Positions 33,895 to 43,601 are shown, counted from the stretch's first letter. The stretch is DNA of 64,000 nucleotides from JBDSKH01 sp050245915 (GCA_050245915.1 JBFWWZ010000004.1:41765-105764); one strand, 5' to 3'. A program made the numbers and translations. The notes: generated from the sequence alone by a model not told the origin.

Positions 33895-34424
33895 TGGGCG
33901 AACTGACCCTGTTGCTGCTGCGCCTCGGCTTCCTGGTGCTCCTGTGGGCGTTCGTGTTCGCGGTCGTGTACGCCCTCCGCTCGGATCTGTTCGGCCAGCG
34001 GGCCCGCAGGCTTCCCGCGCAGGCGGCCGCCGCGTTCCCCACGGCGCCGGCCGCGGCATCCCCCGCCCCCGTCGTCGCCGCACCGGTGACCGAGCCCACC
34101 GCGCACCGCGCGCCCCCGCACGCGGGGGCGACCACCGCCAAGCGCCTCGTCATCACGAGCGGACCCCGCGAGGGCGTCGAGATCGACCTGCCCGCGGAGC
34201 AGCTGACCATCGGCCGGTCGAACGAATCGGGCCTCGTGATCCGCGACGACTACACCTCCACACACCACGCGCGCCTGATGCTGTGGAACGACCAGTGGGT
34301 GATCCAAGACCTAGACTCGACCAATGGCACCTTCCTCGACGGGTCGCGGGTGACCCTGCCGACACCGGTGCCGCTCGGCACTCCGGTCACGATCGGTACG
34401 ACGAGCTTCGAGCTCCGGCGGTAA
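33894..34424 (+). CDS. fhaB: FHA domain membrane protein FhaB (FipA-like)
   Basis: 176 residues. An N-terminal transmembrane helix (LLLLRLGFLVLLWAFVFAVVYAL) is followed by a Pro/Ala linker and a C-terminal FHA domain with LTIGRSNESGLVIRDDYTSTHHARL and LDSTNGTFLDG. The ATG overlaps the fhaA stop (TGATG). Mycobacterial FhaB/FipA supports septal assembly in a kinase-dependent way; the same role is inferred. Confidence 0.92.
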   Translation: MGELTLLLLRLGFLVLLWAFVFAVVYALRSDLFGQRARRLPAQAAAAFPTAPAAASPAPVVAAPVTEPTAHRAPPHAGATTAKRLVITSGPREGVEIDLPAEQLTIGRSNESGLVIRDDYTSTHHARLMLWNDQWVIQDLDSTNGTFLDGSRVTLPTPVPLGTPVTIGTTSFELRR

Positions 34425-34428
34425 CCCG

Positions 34429-35676
34429 GTGGCGATGACACCCCCGCCCACGAGCGCGGCCGTCTCACACGTCGGGAAGATCCGGTCCAACAATCAGGAC
34501 TCGGGCTATGCGGGTGCGCACCTCTTCCTCGTCGCCGACGGGATGGGCGGCCACGCGGGCGGCGACGTCGCCTCCGCGATCGCCGCCAAGCGCGTCGCCG
34601 AGGCCGACGTGGAGTACGCCACCGCGGAGGATGCGCAGTTCGCGCTGCAGTCGGCGCTGATCGCCGCGAACGGCCTGCTCGCCGAGACCGTGTTCGAGCA
34701 CAGCGAGCTGACCGGGATGGGCACGACGGTCAGCGGGATCCTGCGGGTCGGCGACAAGGTCGCGATGGCGCACATCGGGGATTCGCGGGTCTACCGGTTC
34801 CGCGACGGCAAGCTCGAGCAGATCAGCTCCGACCACACGTTCGTGCAGCGGCTCGTCGACTCGGGGCGCATCACCGCCGAGGAGGCCGCGGTGCACCCCC
34901 GGCGCTCCGTCCTGATGCGCGTGCTCGGCGACGTCGACGCGGCGCCCGAGATCGACACCGCGATCTTCGACGTGCGATCCGGCGACCGATGGCTGCTCTG
35001 CTCGGACGGGCTGTCGAGCTACGTGTCCGAAGAGAAGATCTCCACCATCCTGCAGACGGTTCGCACCGCCCAGGGTGCGGCCGATCGCCTGGTGAAAGAG
35101 AGCCTCGACCACGGCGCGCCCGACAACGTGACGGTCGTGGTCACCGACATCGACGACAGCTCCGGAACCGGCGGCGTGCCGACCTTCGTCGGATCGGCGG
35201 CCGCACCTCTCAGCTTCGAGAGCGACACCGCGCGACGGCCGATCCGCCTGCCCACGCTGCTGCTGCATCCCCTGAAGGCCTCGCAGCCGGAGGATTCGCA
35301 CTTCGAGCCCGAGCGCGAGGGTTACCTCGAGGAGCTGATCGAAGAGGACCGCCGGCGCGCCCGCCGCCGGCGCATCGTCTGGCTGGTCGTGGTGGCCGCC
35401 GCCATCGCCGCCATCGTGACCGGGCTCGTCGCCGCCTACCAGTGGACGCAGTCGCACTACTACGTCGGCGTCGACCAGGGGAAGGTCGCGATCTTCCAGG
35501 GTGTGCAGCAGACCATCGGTCCCATCTCCCTCTCGAGCGTGTACCAGACCACCACGATCGATGTGGCCGACCTGCCGACCTACCAGCAGGAGACGGTGGA
35601 GGCGACCATCAACGCCGACAACCTGCGTGACGCCATCGACATCGTGAACCGCCTCGACGAACTGGCCGGCGGATGA
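34429..35676 (+). CDS. pstP: PP2C-type Ser/Thr phosphatase
   Basis: 415 residues from GTG (ATG six bases later is possible). The catalytic domain has RSNNQDSGYA, VADGMGGHAGGDVAS, HIGDSRVYRFRDG, LCSDGLSSYV and GAPDNVTVVVTDI, covering all metal-binding aspartates. A transmembrane helix (IVWLVVVAAAIAAIVTGLVAAY) and an extracytoplasmic tail follow. It dephosphorylates PknA, PknB and their targets. It sits between the FHA proteins and RodA as in other actinobacteria. Confidence 0.95.
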   Translation: MAMTPPPTSAAVSHVGKIRSNNQDSGYAGAHLFLVADGMGGHAGGDVASAIAAKRVAEADVEYATAEDAQFALQSALIAANGLLAETVFEHSELTGMGTTVSGILRVGDKVAMAHIGDSRVYRFRDGKLEQISSDHTFVQRLVDSGRITAEEAAVHPRRSVLMRVLGDVDAAPEIDTAIFDVRSGDRWLLCSDGLSSYVSEEKISTILQTVRTAQGAADRLVKESLDHGAPDNVTVVVTDIDDSSGTGGVPTFVGSAAAPLSFESDTARRPIRLPTLLLHPLKASQPEDSHFEPEREGYLEELIEEDRRRARRRRIVWLVVVAAAIAAIVTGLVAAYQWTQSHYYVGVDQGKVAIFQGVQQTIGPISLSSVYQTTTIDVADLPTYQQETVEATINADNLRDAIDIVNRLDELAGG

Positions 35677-37085
35677 CGACCACCGTGGACGCCCTCCCGC
35701 CCGCCGACCCGGCGTCGCGCTCGACGTTCACGGGCGCGATCCGGGTGCGGCTGCGCGCGCCGGCGCGCCGCCGCAACATCGAACTGGTGCTGCTGCTCTT
35801 CGCCCTCGCCCTCAGCGGCGCGGCGATCGCCCTGGTGCAGCTCGGCGCGCTCGGTCGCGTCGGCAACTCCGTCCTGCTGCTCTGCGCCCTGCTCGCCCTG
35901 CTGCTGATCGGCATCCACATCGCCCTGCGGGTGGTGGCGCCGGATGCCGACCCCTTCGTCCTGCCCATCGCGACCCTGCTCAACGGCCTCGGCATCGCCG
36001 AGATCACACGCCTCGACATCGCGGAGAAGCTGAGCGGCTGGGACGCCGCCGGCATCCGGCAGATCGCCTGGACGGCGATCGCCCTGGTGATCACGCTCGC
36101 GGTGCTGCTGGTGATCCGGAACCACCGGGTCCTGCAGCGGTTCCGGTACGTGGCGATGTTCACGGCGTTCCTGCTGCTCGTGCTGCCGGTGATCCCCGGC
36201 ATCCGCAGCCCGCGTTTCGGCGCCTACATCTGGATCCAGATCGGGCCGCTCTCGTTCCAGCCCGGCGAGCTGGCGAAGATCGCGCTCGCGGTGTTCTTCG
36301 CCGGCTACCTCGTGCAGGCGCGCGACTCGCTCTCGATGGTCGGGCGGCGCTTCCTCGGGATGCAGTTCCCGCGAGCGCGCGACCTCGGACCGATCCTGAT
36401 CATCTGGGTGCTGGCGATGGCCGTGCTGGTGCTGCAGCGCGATCTCGGCACGTCGCTGCTCTACTTCGGGCTGTTCCTGGTGATGATCTACGTCGCGACC
36501 GGACGGCTGAGCTGGATCGTGCTCGGGCTCTCGCTGTTCATCGGAGGCGCCGTCGCGGCCAGCCGCGTGCTCGGCTACGTCGGGTCGCGGTTCGACTCGT
36601 GGCTGGACTCGTTCAATCCGGCGATCTACGACCAGCAGGGCGGCAGCTACCAGCTCGTGCAGGGGCTCTTCGGCCTGGCGGACGGCGGTCTGATCGGCAC
36701 GGGGCTCGGCCAGGGCCGCCCCGACATCGTGCCCCTCGCCGAGAGCGACTACATCATCGCGAGCCTCGGCGAGGAGCTCGGGCTCGTCGGCCTGTTCGCC
36801 ATCCTCAGCCTCTACCTGCTGTTCGTCTCGCGCGGCTTCCGCATCGGATTCACCGGGCAAGACGATTTCGGCCGCCTGCTCGGCGTCGGCCTGTCGTTCG
36901 TCGTGGCGCTGCAGGTCTTCGTGGTGATCGGCGGCGTCACGCGGGTGATCCCGCTCACCGGGCTCACCACGCCGTTCCTCGCGGCGGGCGGATCCTCGCT
37001 CGTCGCCAACTGGATCATCGTCGCGCTGCTGCTGCGGCTGTCGGATTCGGTGCGCAACCAGCCCCGATTGGTGGTGGAGCAGTGA
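35673..37085 (+). CDS. rodA: RodA/FtsW-type peptidoglycan glycosyltransferase
   Basis: SEDS family membrane enzyme of 470 residues with about 12 helices. Signature regions are GAYIWIQIGPLSFQPGELAKIALAVFFAGYL, with the Glu of the catalytic region, QRDLGTSLLYFG, and NPAIYDQQGGSYQLVQGLFGLADGGLIGTGLGQG with the essential Asp in a loop, plus PLTGLTTPFLAAGGSS. It polymerises lipid II with PbpA, encoded next with a 4-bp overlap. Confidence 0.95.
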   Translation: MTTTVDALPPADPASRSTFTGAIRVRLRAPARRRNIELVLLLFALALSGAAIALVQLGALGRVGNSVLLLCALLALLLIGIHIALRVVAPDADPFVLPIATLLNGLGIAEITRLDIAEKLSGWDAAGIRQIAWTAIALVITLAVLLVIRNHRVLQRFRYVAMFTAFLLLVLPVIPGIRSPRFGAYIWIQIGPLSFQPGELAKIALAVFFAGYLVQARDSLSMVGRRFLGMQFPRARDLGPILIIWVLAMAVLVLQRDLGTSLLYFGLFLVMIYVATGRLSWIVLGLSLFIGGAVAASRVLGYVGSRFDSWLDSFNPAIYDQQGGSYQLVQGLFGLADGGLIGTGLGQGRPDIVPLAESDYIIASLGEELGLVGLFAILSLYLLFVSRGFRIGFTGQDDFGRLLGVGLSFVVALQVFVVIGGVTRVIPLTGLTTPFLAAGGSSLVANWIIVALLLRLSDSVRNQPRLVVEQ

Positions 37086-38536
37086 ACAAGGAACTCCGGG
37101 GCGTCAGCATCGTCGTGCTGCTGATGTTCATCGCGCTGTTCAGCTCGTCGACGATCATCCAGGTCTTCCAGCAAGACAACCTCAAAGCGGACGGCCGCAA
37201 CGCGCGCACCCTCTACGCGAGCTTCTCGGCCGAGCGCGGCCCCATCCTCGTCGACGGCGAACCCATCGCGGTCTCGGTGCCGGTCGATGACGAGTACAAG
37301 TACCAGCGCCAGTACGCGAACGGGCCGCTGTACTCGGCGGTCACCGGATACTTCACCCTGAATCAGGGCAACACCGGCATCGAGGGCTCGCTCAACGACT
37401 ATCTGAGCGGCACCGCGAACGAGCAGTTCCTCGACCAGCTGAACGCGATCATCACCGGCCAGAACCCGAAGGGCGCCGCCGTCGAGCTGACGATCGACCC
37501 CGTCGTGCAGCAGGCCGCCTGGGACGCCCTCGGCGACCAGAAGGGCGCTGTCGTCGCGATCGATCCGAAGACCGGCGGCATCCTCGCCATGGTGTCGAAG
37601 CCGACGTTCGACCCGACCTTGCTCGCGACCCACGACGGGACGGCGTTCCGCCAGGCGTACGACGCCCTCATCGACGACCCCGACGACCCGCTGATCAACC
37701 GGGCGATCGCCGGTGACCTCAACCCGCCCGGCTCGACCTTCAAGCTCGTGGTCACCGCGGCCGCGCTGGAATCGGGTCTCAGCCCCGACACGGAGTTCCC
37801 CAACCCCCCGACCCTGACGCTCCCGCAGAGCACCGCCGTGATCACCAACGCTGAAGGCGGCACCTGCGGCGGCGGCGCGAACGCCTCCATCGCGACCGCC
37901 CTGCGTCTGTCGTGCAACATCCCGTTCGCCCAGCTGGGCCTGCAACTCGGGTACAGCACCGTCTCGAAGCAGGCCCGCCTGTTCGGTTTCGAGGACGACG
38001 ACCTCCGCGTTCCGATGCGCGTCGAGCCGAGCGTCTACCCGCCGACGGAGAGCGATGCGGAGCAGATGCTGTCATCGTTCGGCCAGGCCAGCGACCGGGT
38101 GACCCCGCTGCAGATGGCGATGGTGTCCGCGGCGATCGCGAACGGCGGCCAGCTGATGAAGCCGACCCTGGTGGAGAGCATCCTCGCCCCCGACCTCACG
38201 GTGCTGCAGGGCTTCGAACCCGAGGTGTACAGCACCCCGGTCAGCGCGGCGACGGCGAGCACGATGACCGGGATGATGGTGAACGGCGTGGCCAACGGCG
38301 CTGCCAGTAATGCGAGAATCAATGGCATCGACGTCGCGGGCAAGACCGGCACAGCAGAGAACGGCGATGGTGAGCCGTACACGCTGTGGTTCACCGGTTT
38401 CGCCCCGGCGAACGACCCCCGGGTCGCCATCGCCGTCGTCGTCGAGAACGGCGGTGGGCTCGGGCAGTCCGGGTTCGGGAACCGTGTCGCCGCGCCGATC
38501 GCGCGGTCAGTGATGGAGGCGGTGCTGAGCAGATGA
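37082..38536 (+). CDS. pbpA: Penicillin-binding protein, class B transpeptidase
   Basis: 484 residues from GTG. N-terminal membrane anchor (VSIVVLLMFIALFSSSTIIQVF), a dimerisation domain, then a transpeptidase with SxxK in NPPGSTFKLVVTAA, SxN in LRLSCNIPFAQL and KTG in DVAGKTGTAENG. Shorter than most PBP2 proteins but typical of actinobacterial PbpA. Works with RodA in cell elongation. Confidence 0.95.
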   Translation: MNKELRGVSIVVLLMFIALFSSSTIIQVFQQDNLKADGRNARTLYASFSAERGPILVDGEPIAVSVPVDDEYKYQRQYANGPLYSAVTGYFTLNQGNTGIEGSLNDYLSGTANEQFLDQLNAIITGQNPKGAAVELTIDPVVQQAAWDALGDQKGAVVAIDPKTGGILAMVSKPTFDPTLLATHDGTAFRQAYDALIDDPDDPLINRAIAGDLNPPGSTFKLVVTAAALESGLSPDTEFPNPPTLTLPQSTAVITNAEGGTCGGGANASIATALRLSCNIPFAQLGLQLGYSTVSKQARLFGFEDDDLRVPMRVEPSVYPPTESDAEQMLSSFGQASDRVTPLQMAMVSAAIANGGQLMKPTLVESILAPDLTVLQGFEPEVYSTPVSAATASTMTGMMVNGVANGAASNARINGIDVAGKTGTAENGDGEPYTLWFTGFAPANDPRVAIAVVVENGGGLGQSGFGNRVAAPIARSVMEAVLSR

Positions 38537-40182
38537 GGCCCTCGAGCGGCATCACCTTCGGTGGTCGGTACCAGCTGGCGTCCCGCATCGCGATCGGCGG
38601 GATGGGCGAGGTCTGGCAGGCGACCGACCTGGTCATCGGGCGCACCGTCGCCCTCAAGATCCTCAAAGACGAGTACCTCGGCGACCCCGGGTTCCTCGAG
38701 CGGTTCCGGGCGGAGGCCCGGCACGCCGCCCTGGTCAACCACGAGGGCATCGCCAACGTCTTCGACTACGGCGAAGAGGATGGCAGCGCCTACCTCGTGA
38801 TGGAGCTGGTGCCCGGTGAGGCGCTGAGCTCGATCCTCGAACGCGAGCGCGTGCTTCCCACCGACAAGGTGCTCGACATCGTCGCGCAGACGGCGTCCGC
38901 GCTCCACGCCGCCCACCAGGCCGGCCTGGTGCACCGTGACATCAAGCCGGGCAACCTGCTGATGACCCCCGAGGGCCGGGTGAAGATCACCGATTTCGGC
39001 ATCGCCCGCATCGCGGACCAGGTGCCGCTGACGGCGACCGGCCAGGTGATGGGCACGGTGCAGTACCTGTCTCCCGAGCAGGCGAGCGGGCATCCGGCAT
39101 CGCCCACCACCGACATCTACTCGCTGGGCATCGTCGCGTACGAGGCCCTCGCCGGACGGCGTCCGTTCACCGGCGAGTCGCAGGTGGCGATCGCGATGGC
39201 GCAGATCAACGAGGCGCCGCCCGAGCTTCCCGTCACCATCGCCGAGCCGGTGCGCAACCTGGTGTACGCCTGCATCGCGAAGAAGCCGGAAGACCGCCCG
39301 AGCTCCGCGGCGAACCTGTCCCGCGCCGCCCAGGCGCTGCGACGCGGCGACATGGCGGCGGCGATCGCGGCCGTCCCGAGCCTCACCGGGGGCGAGACCG
39401 CGTTCACGCAGCTGCTCACCCCTCCCGGCAGCACCACAGCGACCCGCGTGCTGCAGCCCGGGGAGGCGGGATCGATCCGCACGGCAGAGACCGAGACCGG
39501 CCTGAAGCGGCGAAGCCCGTGGACGTGGCCCCTGGTGGCGATCGTGTCCGTGCTCGCTGTCGCGCTGATCGCGATCATCATCGCCTTCGCACTGCCGAAC
39601 AACCCGGGTCCCACCCCGACCGGCAGCGGCACTCCGACGCGCAGCGGCTCGCCCACGCCGAGCGCCACACCGACGAGCAACACGGTCTCGATCGCGGCGG
39701 GCGACTACGTCGGCCGCCCGTTCGACGAGGTGGCCGCCGAGCTGGGGCAGTTCTTCGAGGTCACCCGCGTCGACGGCCCGGTGGCGAACACCCCGACCAA
39801 GAACGGGACCGTGTCGTCGATCAACCCGACCGGCAACGTGCAGAAGGGTCGCGAGATCCAGGTCTCGGTGTACCAGGACTATCCCGGACCGCCCGCGCCG
39901 TCCACCCCGACCGCGCCCGCCGGCCCGTACCTCTCCGGCATGGACGTCACCGTCTCGTGGAACGACTTCAGCGGCTCCTGCCCGAGCGGCTTCGAGCTCG
40001 ACCACTACGAGTTCACCCTGGGCAACGCGAGCTTCAACGGCGGCGGCAACCCGGTGCCCGCGTCGGCGACGAACCTGTCGATCAAGCTGGGTGATCCCGG
40101 CCAGGCGACCGTGTCGTACACCGCGTTCTGCGGGTCGCTGCAGTCGGCGTCCTCCGGCACGCTCACGATCACCGTCAGCTGA
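38533..40182 (+). CDS. pknA: Ser/Thr protein kinase PknA-type
   Basis: 549 residues. The kinase domain begins GGRYQLASRIAIGGMGEVWQATD, with Lys in VALKILK, catalytic HRDIKPGNLL and DFGIAR. A juxtamembrane Thr/Ser region leads to one helix (WPLVAIVSVLAVALIAIIIAFAL). Outside lie one PASTA-like unit (YVGRPFDEVAAELGQFFEVTRVDG), a Pro-rich linker and an Ig-like end with two cysteines. The external domain is unusual: mycobacterial PknA has none. ATG overlaps the pbpA stop. Confidence 0.92.
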   Translation: MRPSSGITFGGRYQLASRIAIGGMGEVWQATDLVIGRTVALKILKDEYLGDPGFLERFRAEARHAALVNHEGIANVFDYGEEDGSAYLVMELVPGEALSSILERERVLPTDKVLDIVAQTASALHAAHQAGLVHRDIKPGNLLMTPEGRVKITDFGIARIADQVPLTATGQVMGTVQYLSPEQASGHPASPTTDIYSLGIVAYEALAGRRPFTGESQVAIAMAQINEAPPELPVTIAEPVRNLVYACIAKKPEDRPSSAANLSRAAQALRRGDMAAAIAAVPSLTGGETAFTQLLTPPGSTTATRVLQPGEAGSIRTAETETGLKRRSPWTWPLVAIVSVLAVALIAIIIAFALPNNPGPTPTGSGTPTRSGSPTPSATPTSNTVSIAAGDYVGRPFDEVAAELGQFFEVTRVDGPVANTPTKNGTVSSINPTGNVQKGREIQVSVYQDYPGPPAPSTPTAPAGPYLSGMDVTVSWNDFSGSCPSGFELDHYEFTLGNASFNGGGNPVPASATNLSIKLGDPGQATVSYTAFCGSLQSASSGTLTITVS

Positions 40183-40252
40183 GACGTTCTCGCGACTCTC
40201 GGCGGTTACACTTGCTGGGGCGTACCCGGGATACGCGAGGAAAGAGGCGATC

Positions 40253-41986
40253 GTGGCAGATGGGGTGACGGCAGACGTGCGTCTGCTCGCCGGCCGCTAC
40301 CAGATCGGCGAGCTCCTCGGGCGGGGCGGCATGGCCGATGTGCACGTCGGCACCGACGCCCGGCTGGGGCGCCGCGTCGCCATCAAGCTGCTCAAGCCGT
40401 CTCTCGCGAACGACCCCGCATTCCGCACCCGTTTCCGCCAGGAGGCACAGGCCGCGGCACGCATGGCCCATCCGACGATCGTGCGGGTCTTCGACGCCGG
40501 CGAAGAGACGGTCCGCGATCCGTCCGGGCACGAGATCCAGGTCCCGTTCATCGTCATGGAGCATGTCGACGGTCGGCTGCTCAGAGACATCGCCGCACAG
40601 GGCCCGCTGGAACCGGCGGAGGCGGTGCGCATCGTCGACGGCATCCTGACCGCCCTCGAGTACTCGCACCGCGCCGGTGTCGTGCATCGCGACATCAAGC
40701 CGGGCAACGTCATGGTCACCTCGGCCGGCCAGGTGAAGGTGATGGACTTCGGCATCGCCCGCGCCATCTCCGACTCCGCGGCGACGATCGCGCAGACCAG
40801 CGCGATCCTCGGTACCGCTCAGTACTTCTCGCCCGAGCAGGCGCGAGGCGAGGCGGTCGACGCCCGCACCGACCTGTACTCGACCGGCGTCGTGCTGTAC
40901 GAGCTGCTCACCGGCCGCCCGCCGTTCCAGGGCGAGACCGCGGTCGCCACCGCGTACCAGCACGTGAGCGAGGCGCCGACCGCCCCCAACGTGCTCAACC
41001 CGGCCATCTCGCCCGCGCTGAACGCGGTCGTCATGCGGGCGCTCGCAAAAGACCGCACCGAGCGTTACCAGTCGGCGGCCGATTTCCGTTCCGACCTCGA
41101 GATCGCGCTCTCGGGCAAGGTGCCTGACCGTGCTCCGGCCGCGGGCAACGACTTCGATGCCGCGCTGTTCGGCGTGAACCCCGGTGCCGCGACCGCGTCC
41201 GAGGCGACGCTCCGCCGCCTCGCCGAAGACGGCGACGACCGCGTGCCGCGCACCCAGACCCGTCCGCCGGTGGCCTGGATCTGGGGGATCATCGCCCTCG
41301 TCGCCGTGGTGCTGGTGGCGGCGGGCGTGTGGATCTTCAGCCTCGCCCCGACCAACATCGTCGGGCAGAACGTGGCCGTCGAGATCCCGGACATCATCGG
41401 CCAGACCTACGAGGAGGGCGGCAACACCCTGCTCGAACTCGGGCTGAAGCCGGTGAAGGTCGATGTCTCCACCGAGGACGCGCCCGAGGGCACCATCATC
41501 GCCGTCGAACCGGAGGTCGGCACACGGCTGGGCCCCGGCCAGGAGGTGAAGGTGTCGGTCTCGTCCGGTCCGCCGAAGATCGCGCTGCCCGGCCTCTCGT
41601 TCAAGTCCGAAGCCGATGCCACCGCGGTGATCGCGGGGCTCGGCCTGGTCTACGGCGAATCCCAGATCACCTACTCTCCGAACGTCGCCGCGGGCTACGT
41701 GATCGGCATCCAGTTGCCCCCGAGCACCGACCTGGTCACGAACGCTCAGCAGGTGGTCAAGGGCGCGACGGTGAACCTGGTCGTCTCGAACGGTCTCGTG
41801 CAGGTCCCCGACCTCACCGGCCAGCCGGTGACGCAGGCGCAGGCCACACTGACCAGCAGCTCGCTGCAGCTCACGGTCCGGCTCATCGCGGACGACGGCT
41901 GCACCGGCCAGACCGTCGCGTCGCAGTCGCTCGTCGGCGATCAGCCTCAGAAGTCGACGATCGACCTCACCTACTGCAGCGGCTGA
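40253..41986 (+). CDS. pknB: PASTA-domain Ser/Thr protein kinase
   Basis: 577 residues from GTG with RBS GAGGAAAGAG. Kinase motifs: GRGGMADVHVGTD, VAIKLLKPS, VVHRDIKPGNVMV, MDFGIARA, and an activation loop with TSAILGTAQYFSPEQ. One transmembrane helix (WIWGIIALVAVVLVAAGVWIFSLAP) precedes three PASTA domains that should bind peptidoglycan fragments or lipid II. It controls wall synthesis together with PstP. Confidence 0.95.
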   Translation: MADGVTADVRLLAGRYQIGELLGRGGMADVHVGTDARLGRRVAIKLLKPSLANDPAFRTRFRQEAQAAARMAHPTIVRVFDAGEETVRDPSGHEIQVPFIVMEHVDGRLLRDIAAQGPLEPAEAVRIVDGILTALEYSHRAGVVHRDIKPGNVMVTSAGQVKVMDFGIARAISDSAATIAQTSAILGTAQYFSPEQARGEAVDARTDLYSTGVVLYELLTGRPPFQGETAVATAYQHVSEAPTAPNVLNPAISPALNAVVMRALAKDRTERYQSAADFRSDLEIALSGKVPDRAPAAGNDFDAALFGVNPGAATASEATLRRLAEDGDDRVPRTQTRPPVAWIWGIIALVAVVLVAAGVWIFSLAPTNIVGQNVAVEIPDIIGQTYEEGGNTLLELGLKPVKVDVSTEDAPEGTIIAVEPEVGTRLGPGQEVKVSVSSGPPKIALPGLSFKSEADATAVIAGLGLVYGESQITYSPNVAAGYVIGIQLPPSTDLVTNAQQVVKGATVNLVVSNGLVQVPDLTGQPVTQAQATLTSSSLQLTVRLIADDGCTGQTVASQSLVGDQPQKSTIDLTYCSG

Positions 41987-42000
41987 TCAGCCGAGTCTGA

Positions 42001-42639
42001 TCAGCCGAGCCTGACCAGCGGGCTCAGTCCGGCGGCGCGTTCCGCCGCACCCTCGAGCCCGATCGACTCGAGCCAGTTGCCGAGCATGCGGTAGCCGCCT
42101 TCGGTGAGCACCGACTCCGGGTGGAACTGCACCCCGAACACCGGCGCCTCCCGGTGCCGCAGCCCCATGATGACGCCGCCGACCGTGCGGGAGGTGACCT
42201 CGAGCTCCTCCGGGACAGTGCCGTCGACCACGGCGAGAGAGTGATACCGCGTCGCACGGAACGGCTGCGGCACGCCGGCATAGAACGGGCTCTCGTCGTG
42301 CCGGATCAGCGAGGTCTTGCCGTGCATCAGCTCGTCGGCGTGGGTCACGGTCGCCCCCCGCGCCTCCGCGATCGCCTGCAGCCCGAGGCACACCCCGAGC
42401 AGCGGCGACCCAGCGGCGATGGCCGCCTGCACGACCGGGATGCTGACCCCGGCCGCCGCGGGAGCACCCGGCCCCGGCGACAGCAGCACGCCGTCGTAGG
42501 CGGCGATGCGCTCGGCGGAATCCGCCGCGTCGAATGCGTCGTTCCGCAGCACCTCGGTCTCGGCGCCGAGCTGCTGCAGGTAGCCGTCGAGGGTGTAGAC
42601 GAAGCTGTCGTAGTTGTCGACGACGAGGATCCGGGTCAT
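42001..42639 (-). CDS. Class I glutamine amidotransferase (anthranilate/aminodeoxychorismate synthase subunit II)
   Basis: 212 residues. Motifs: RILVVDNYDSFVYTLDGYLQQLG, LLSPGPGAP, GVCLGLQAIAEARG with the nucleophilic cysteine, and GVQFHPESVLTEGG with the His-Glu pair. It releases ammonia from glutamine for PabB or TrpE. Its place after pknB is conserved in actinobacteria, where it is annotated trpG or pabA; the two cannot be told apart here. Start overlaps the 52-residue membrane gene. Confidence 0.92.
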   Translation of the reverse strand: MTRILVVDNYDSFVYTLDGYLQQLGAETEVLRNDAFDAADSAERIAAYDGVLLSPGPGAPAAAGVSIPVVQAAIAAGSPLLGVCLGLQAIAEARGATVTHADELMHGKTSLIRHDESPFYAGVPQPFRATRYHSLAVVDGTVPEELEVTSRTVGGVIMGLRHREAPVFGVQFHPESVLTEGGYRMLGNWLESIGLEGAAERAAGLSPLVRLG

Positions 42640-42794
42640 GTCGCCACCGTGGAATCGGTGGGTGCGACGAAGCTGTCGACCCACGGGAAGACCCAGGTGA
42701 CGAGCACGGCGAGCACCGCCGCGAACAGCAGGAGCAGGATCAGCACCCGCACCCACCAGGGTCCGGGGAGCACGCGCCACAGGGCTCCGTACAT
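42636..42794 (-). CDS. 52-residue single-span membrane protein
   Basis: Too short for standard ORF cut-offs. Reads MYGALWRVLPGPWWVRVLIL, then a hydrophobic leucine-rich helix and a tail FPWVDSFVAPTDSTVAT. Both ends overlap neighbours by ATGA: its ATG with the sortase stop and its stop with the amidotransferase ATG, which strongly supports translation. The WRxLPGPxWxR start suggests a conserved envelope partner of srtE or crgA. Function unknown. Confidence 0.8.
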   Translation of the reverse strand: MYGALWRVLPGPWWVRVLILLLLFAAVLAVLVTWVFPWVDSFVAPTDSTVAT

Positions 42795-43546
42795 CAGGCG
42801 GTCGCTCCGATCGTCGCGGCGATCTCGGCGGGCGGTCCGTCGGCGCGTGGGTAGAAGGCGTCGTAGACGCCGTACGCGATGATCCGCTCCTGAGCCGTGT
42901 ACCGGGGGTTGCAGCTGGTCAGCGTGATGAGGCGATCGGCCGGCGTCACGCCGTCGTTCTGCGGGACGGGTGCGATCACGCCGACGCCGGTGGGTCGCAC
43001 GTACTCCAGGTTGCGGAACTCGTACTGGTACCAGCCGTCCGCGGTCTCCACGAAGATGTGGTCGCCGATGCGCAGATCGCTCAGTCCGCTGAACGGGTGC
43101 CCGTATGCCATCCGGTGCGCGGCGATGGCGAAGTTGCCGACGGCGCCCGGCATCGCGGTGGTGACGTAGTGCCCGATCTGGCCTTTGTTGAGCACCTGCT
43201 TGGTGCCGGTGCCTTCGGCGATCGGCAGGTAGTAGTCCGAGCCCCAGCGCGGCACGATCAGCAGGCCCAACACCTCGCCGGCCGCGGGGGCGGCGGCGAC
43301 CGGGGGGTCATCCTGGGTTCCGGGCTCCGCGGTCGACGCGTTGCCCTCCCACGTGGAGGACTGCCGGGTCGCCTCATCGCGCAGCGCGCCGCCGACCACC
43401 AGGTCGTTGAACCACAGCTGCCAGCCGAGGAAGAGCAGCACGAAGACGCCGGCGCTGATCAGCAGCTCGCCCAGCACGCCGATGACCGACACCCGCCTGC
43501 GGCGGACCGGGCGGCGTCGACCCGCACCCCCACGCGGCTCGCTCAT
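42794..43546 (-). CDS. srtE: Class E sortase
   Basis: 250 residues. A basic cytoplasmic N-terminus (RRRPVRRRRVS), a transmembrane helix (VIGVLGELLISAGVFVLLFLGW), a Pro/Ala linker and the sortase barrel follow. The active site is His144 (AIAAHRMAYG), Cys212 (ITLTSCNP) and Arg221 (YTAQERIIAYG). The TLTSC motif and operon fit class E, which recognises LAxTG; a protein with LAYTG is encoded in this window. The ATG giving MSEPRGG was chosen over upstream extensions that overlap the crgA promoter. Confidence 0.93.
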   Translation of the reverse strand: MSEPRGGAGRRRPVRRRRVSVIGVLGELLISAGVFVLLFLGWQLWFNDLVVGGALRDEATRQSSTWEGNASTAEPGTQDDPPVAAAPAAGEVLGLLIVPRWGSDYYLPIAEGTGTKQVLNKGQIGHYVTTAMPGAVGNFAIAAHRMAYGHPFSGLSDLRIGDHIFVETADGWYQYEFRNLEYVRPTGVGVIAPVPQNDGVTPADRLITLTSCNPRYTAQERIIAYGVYDAFYPRADGPPAEIAATIGATA

Positions 43547-43601
43547 GCGCTCGATTGTACGCCGGGGACGGGTCGGAGGCCCGTCGGCTAGGATTCTGGC
43601 C

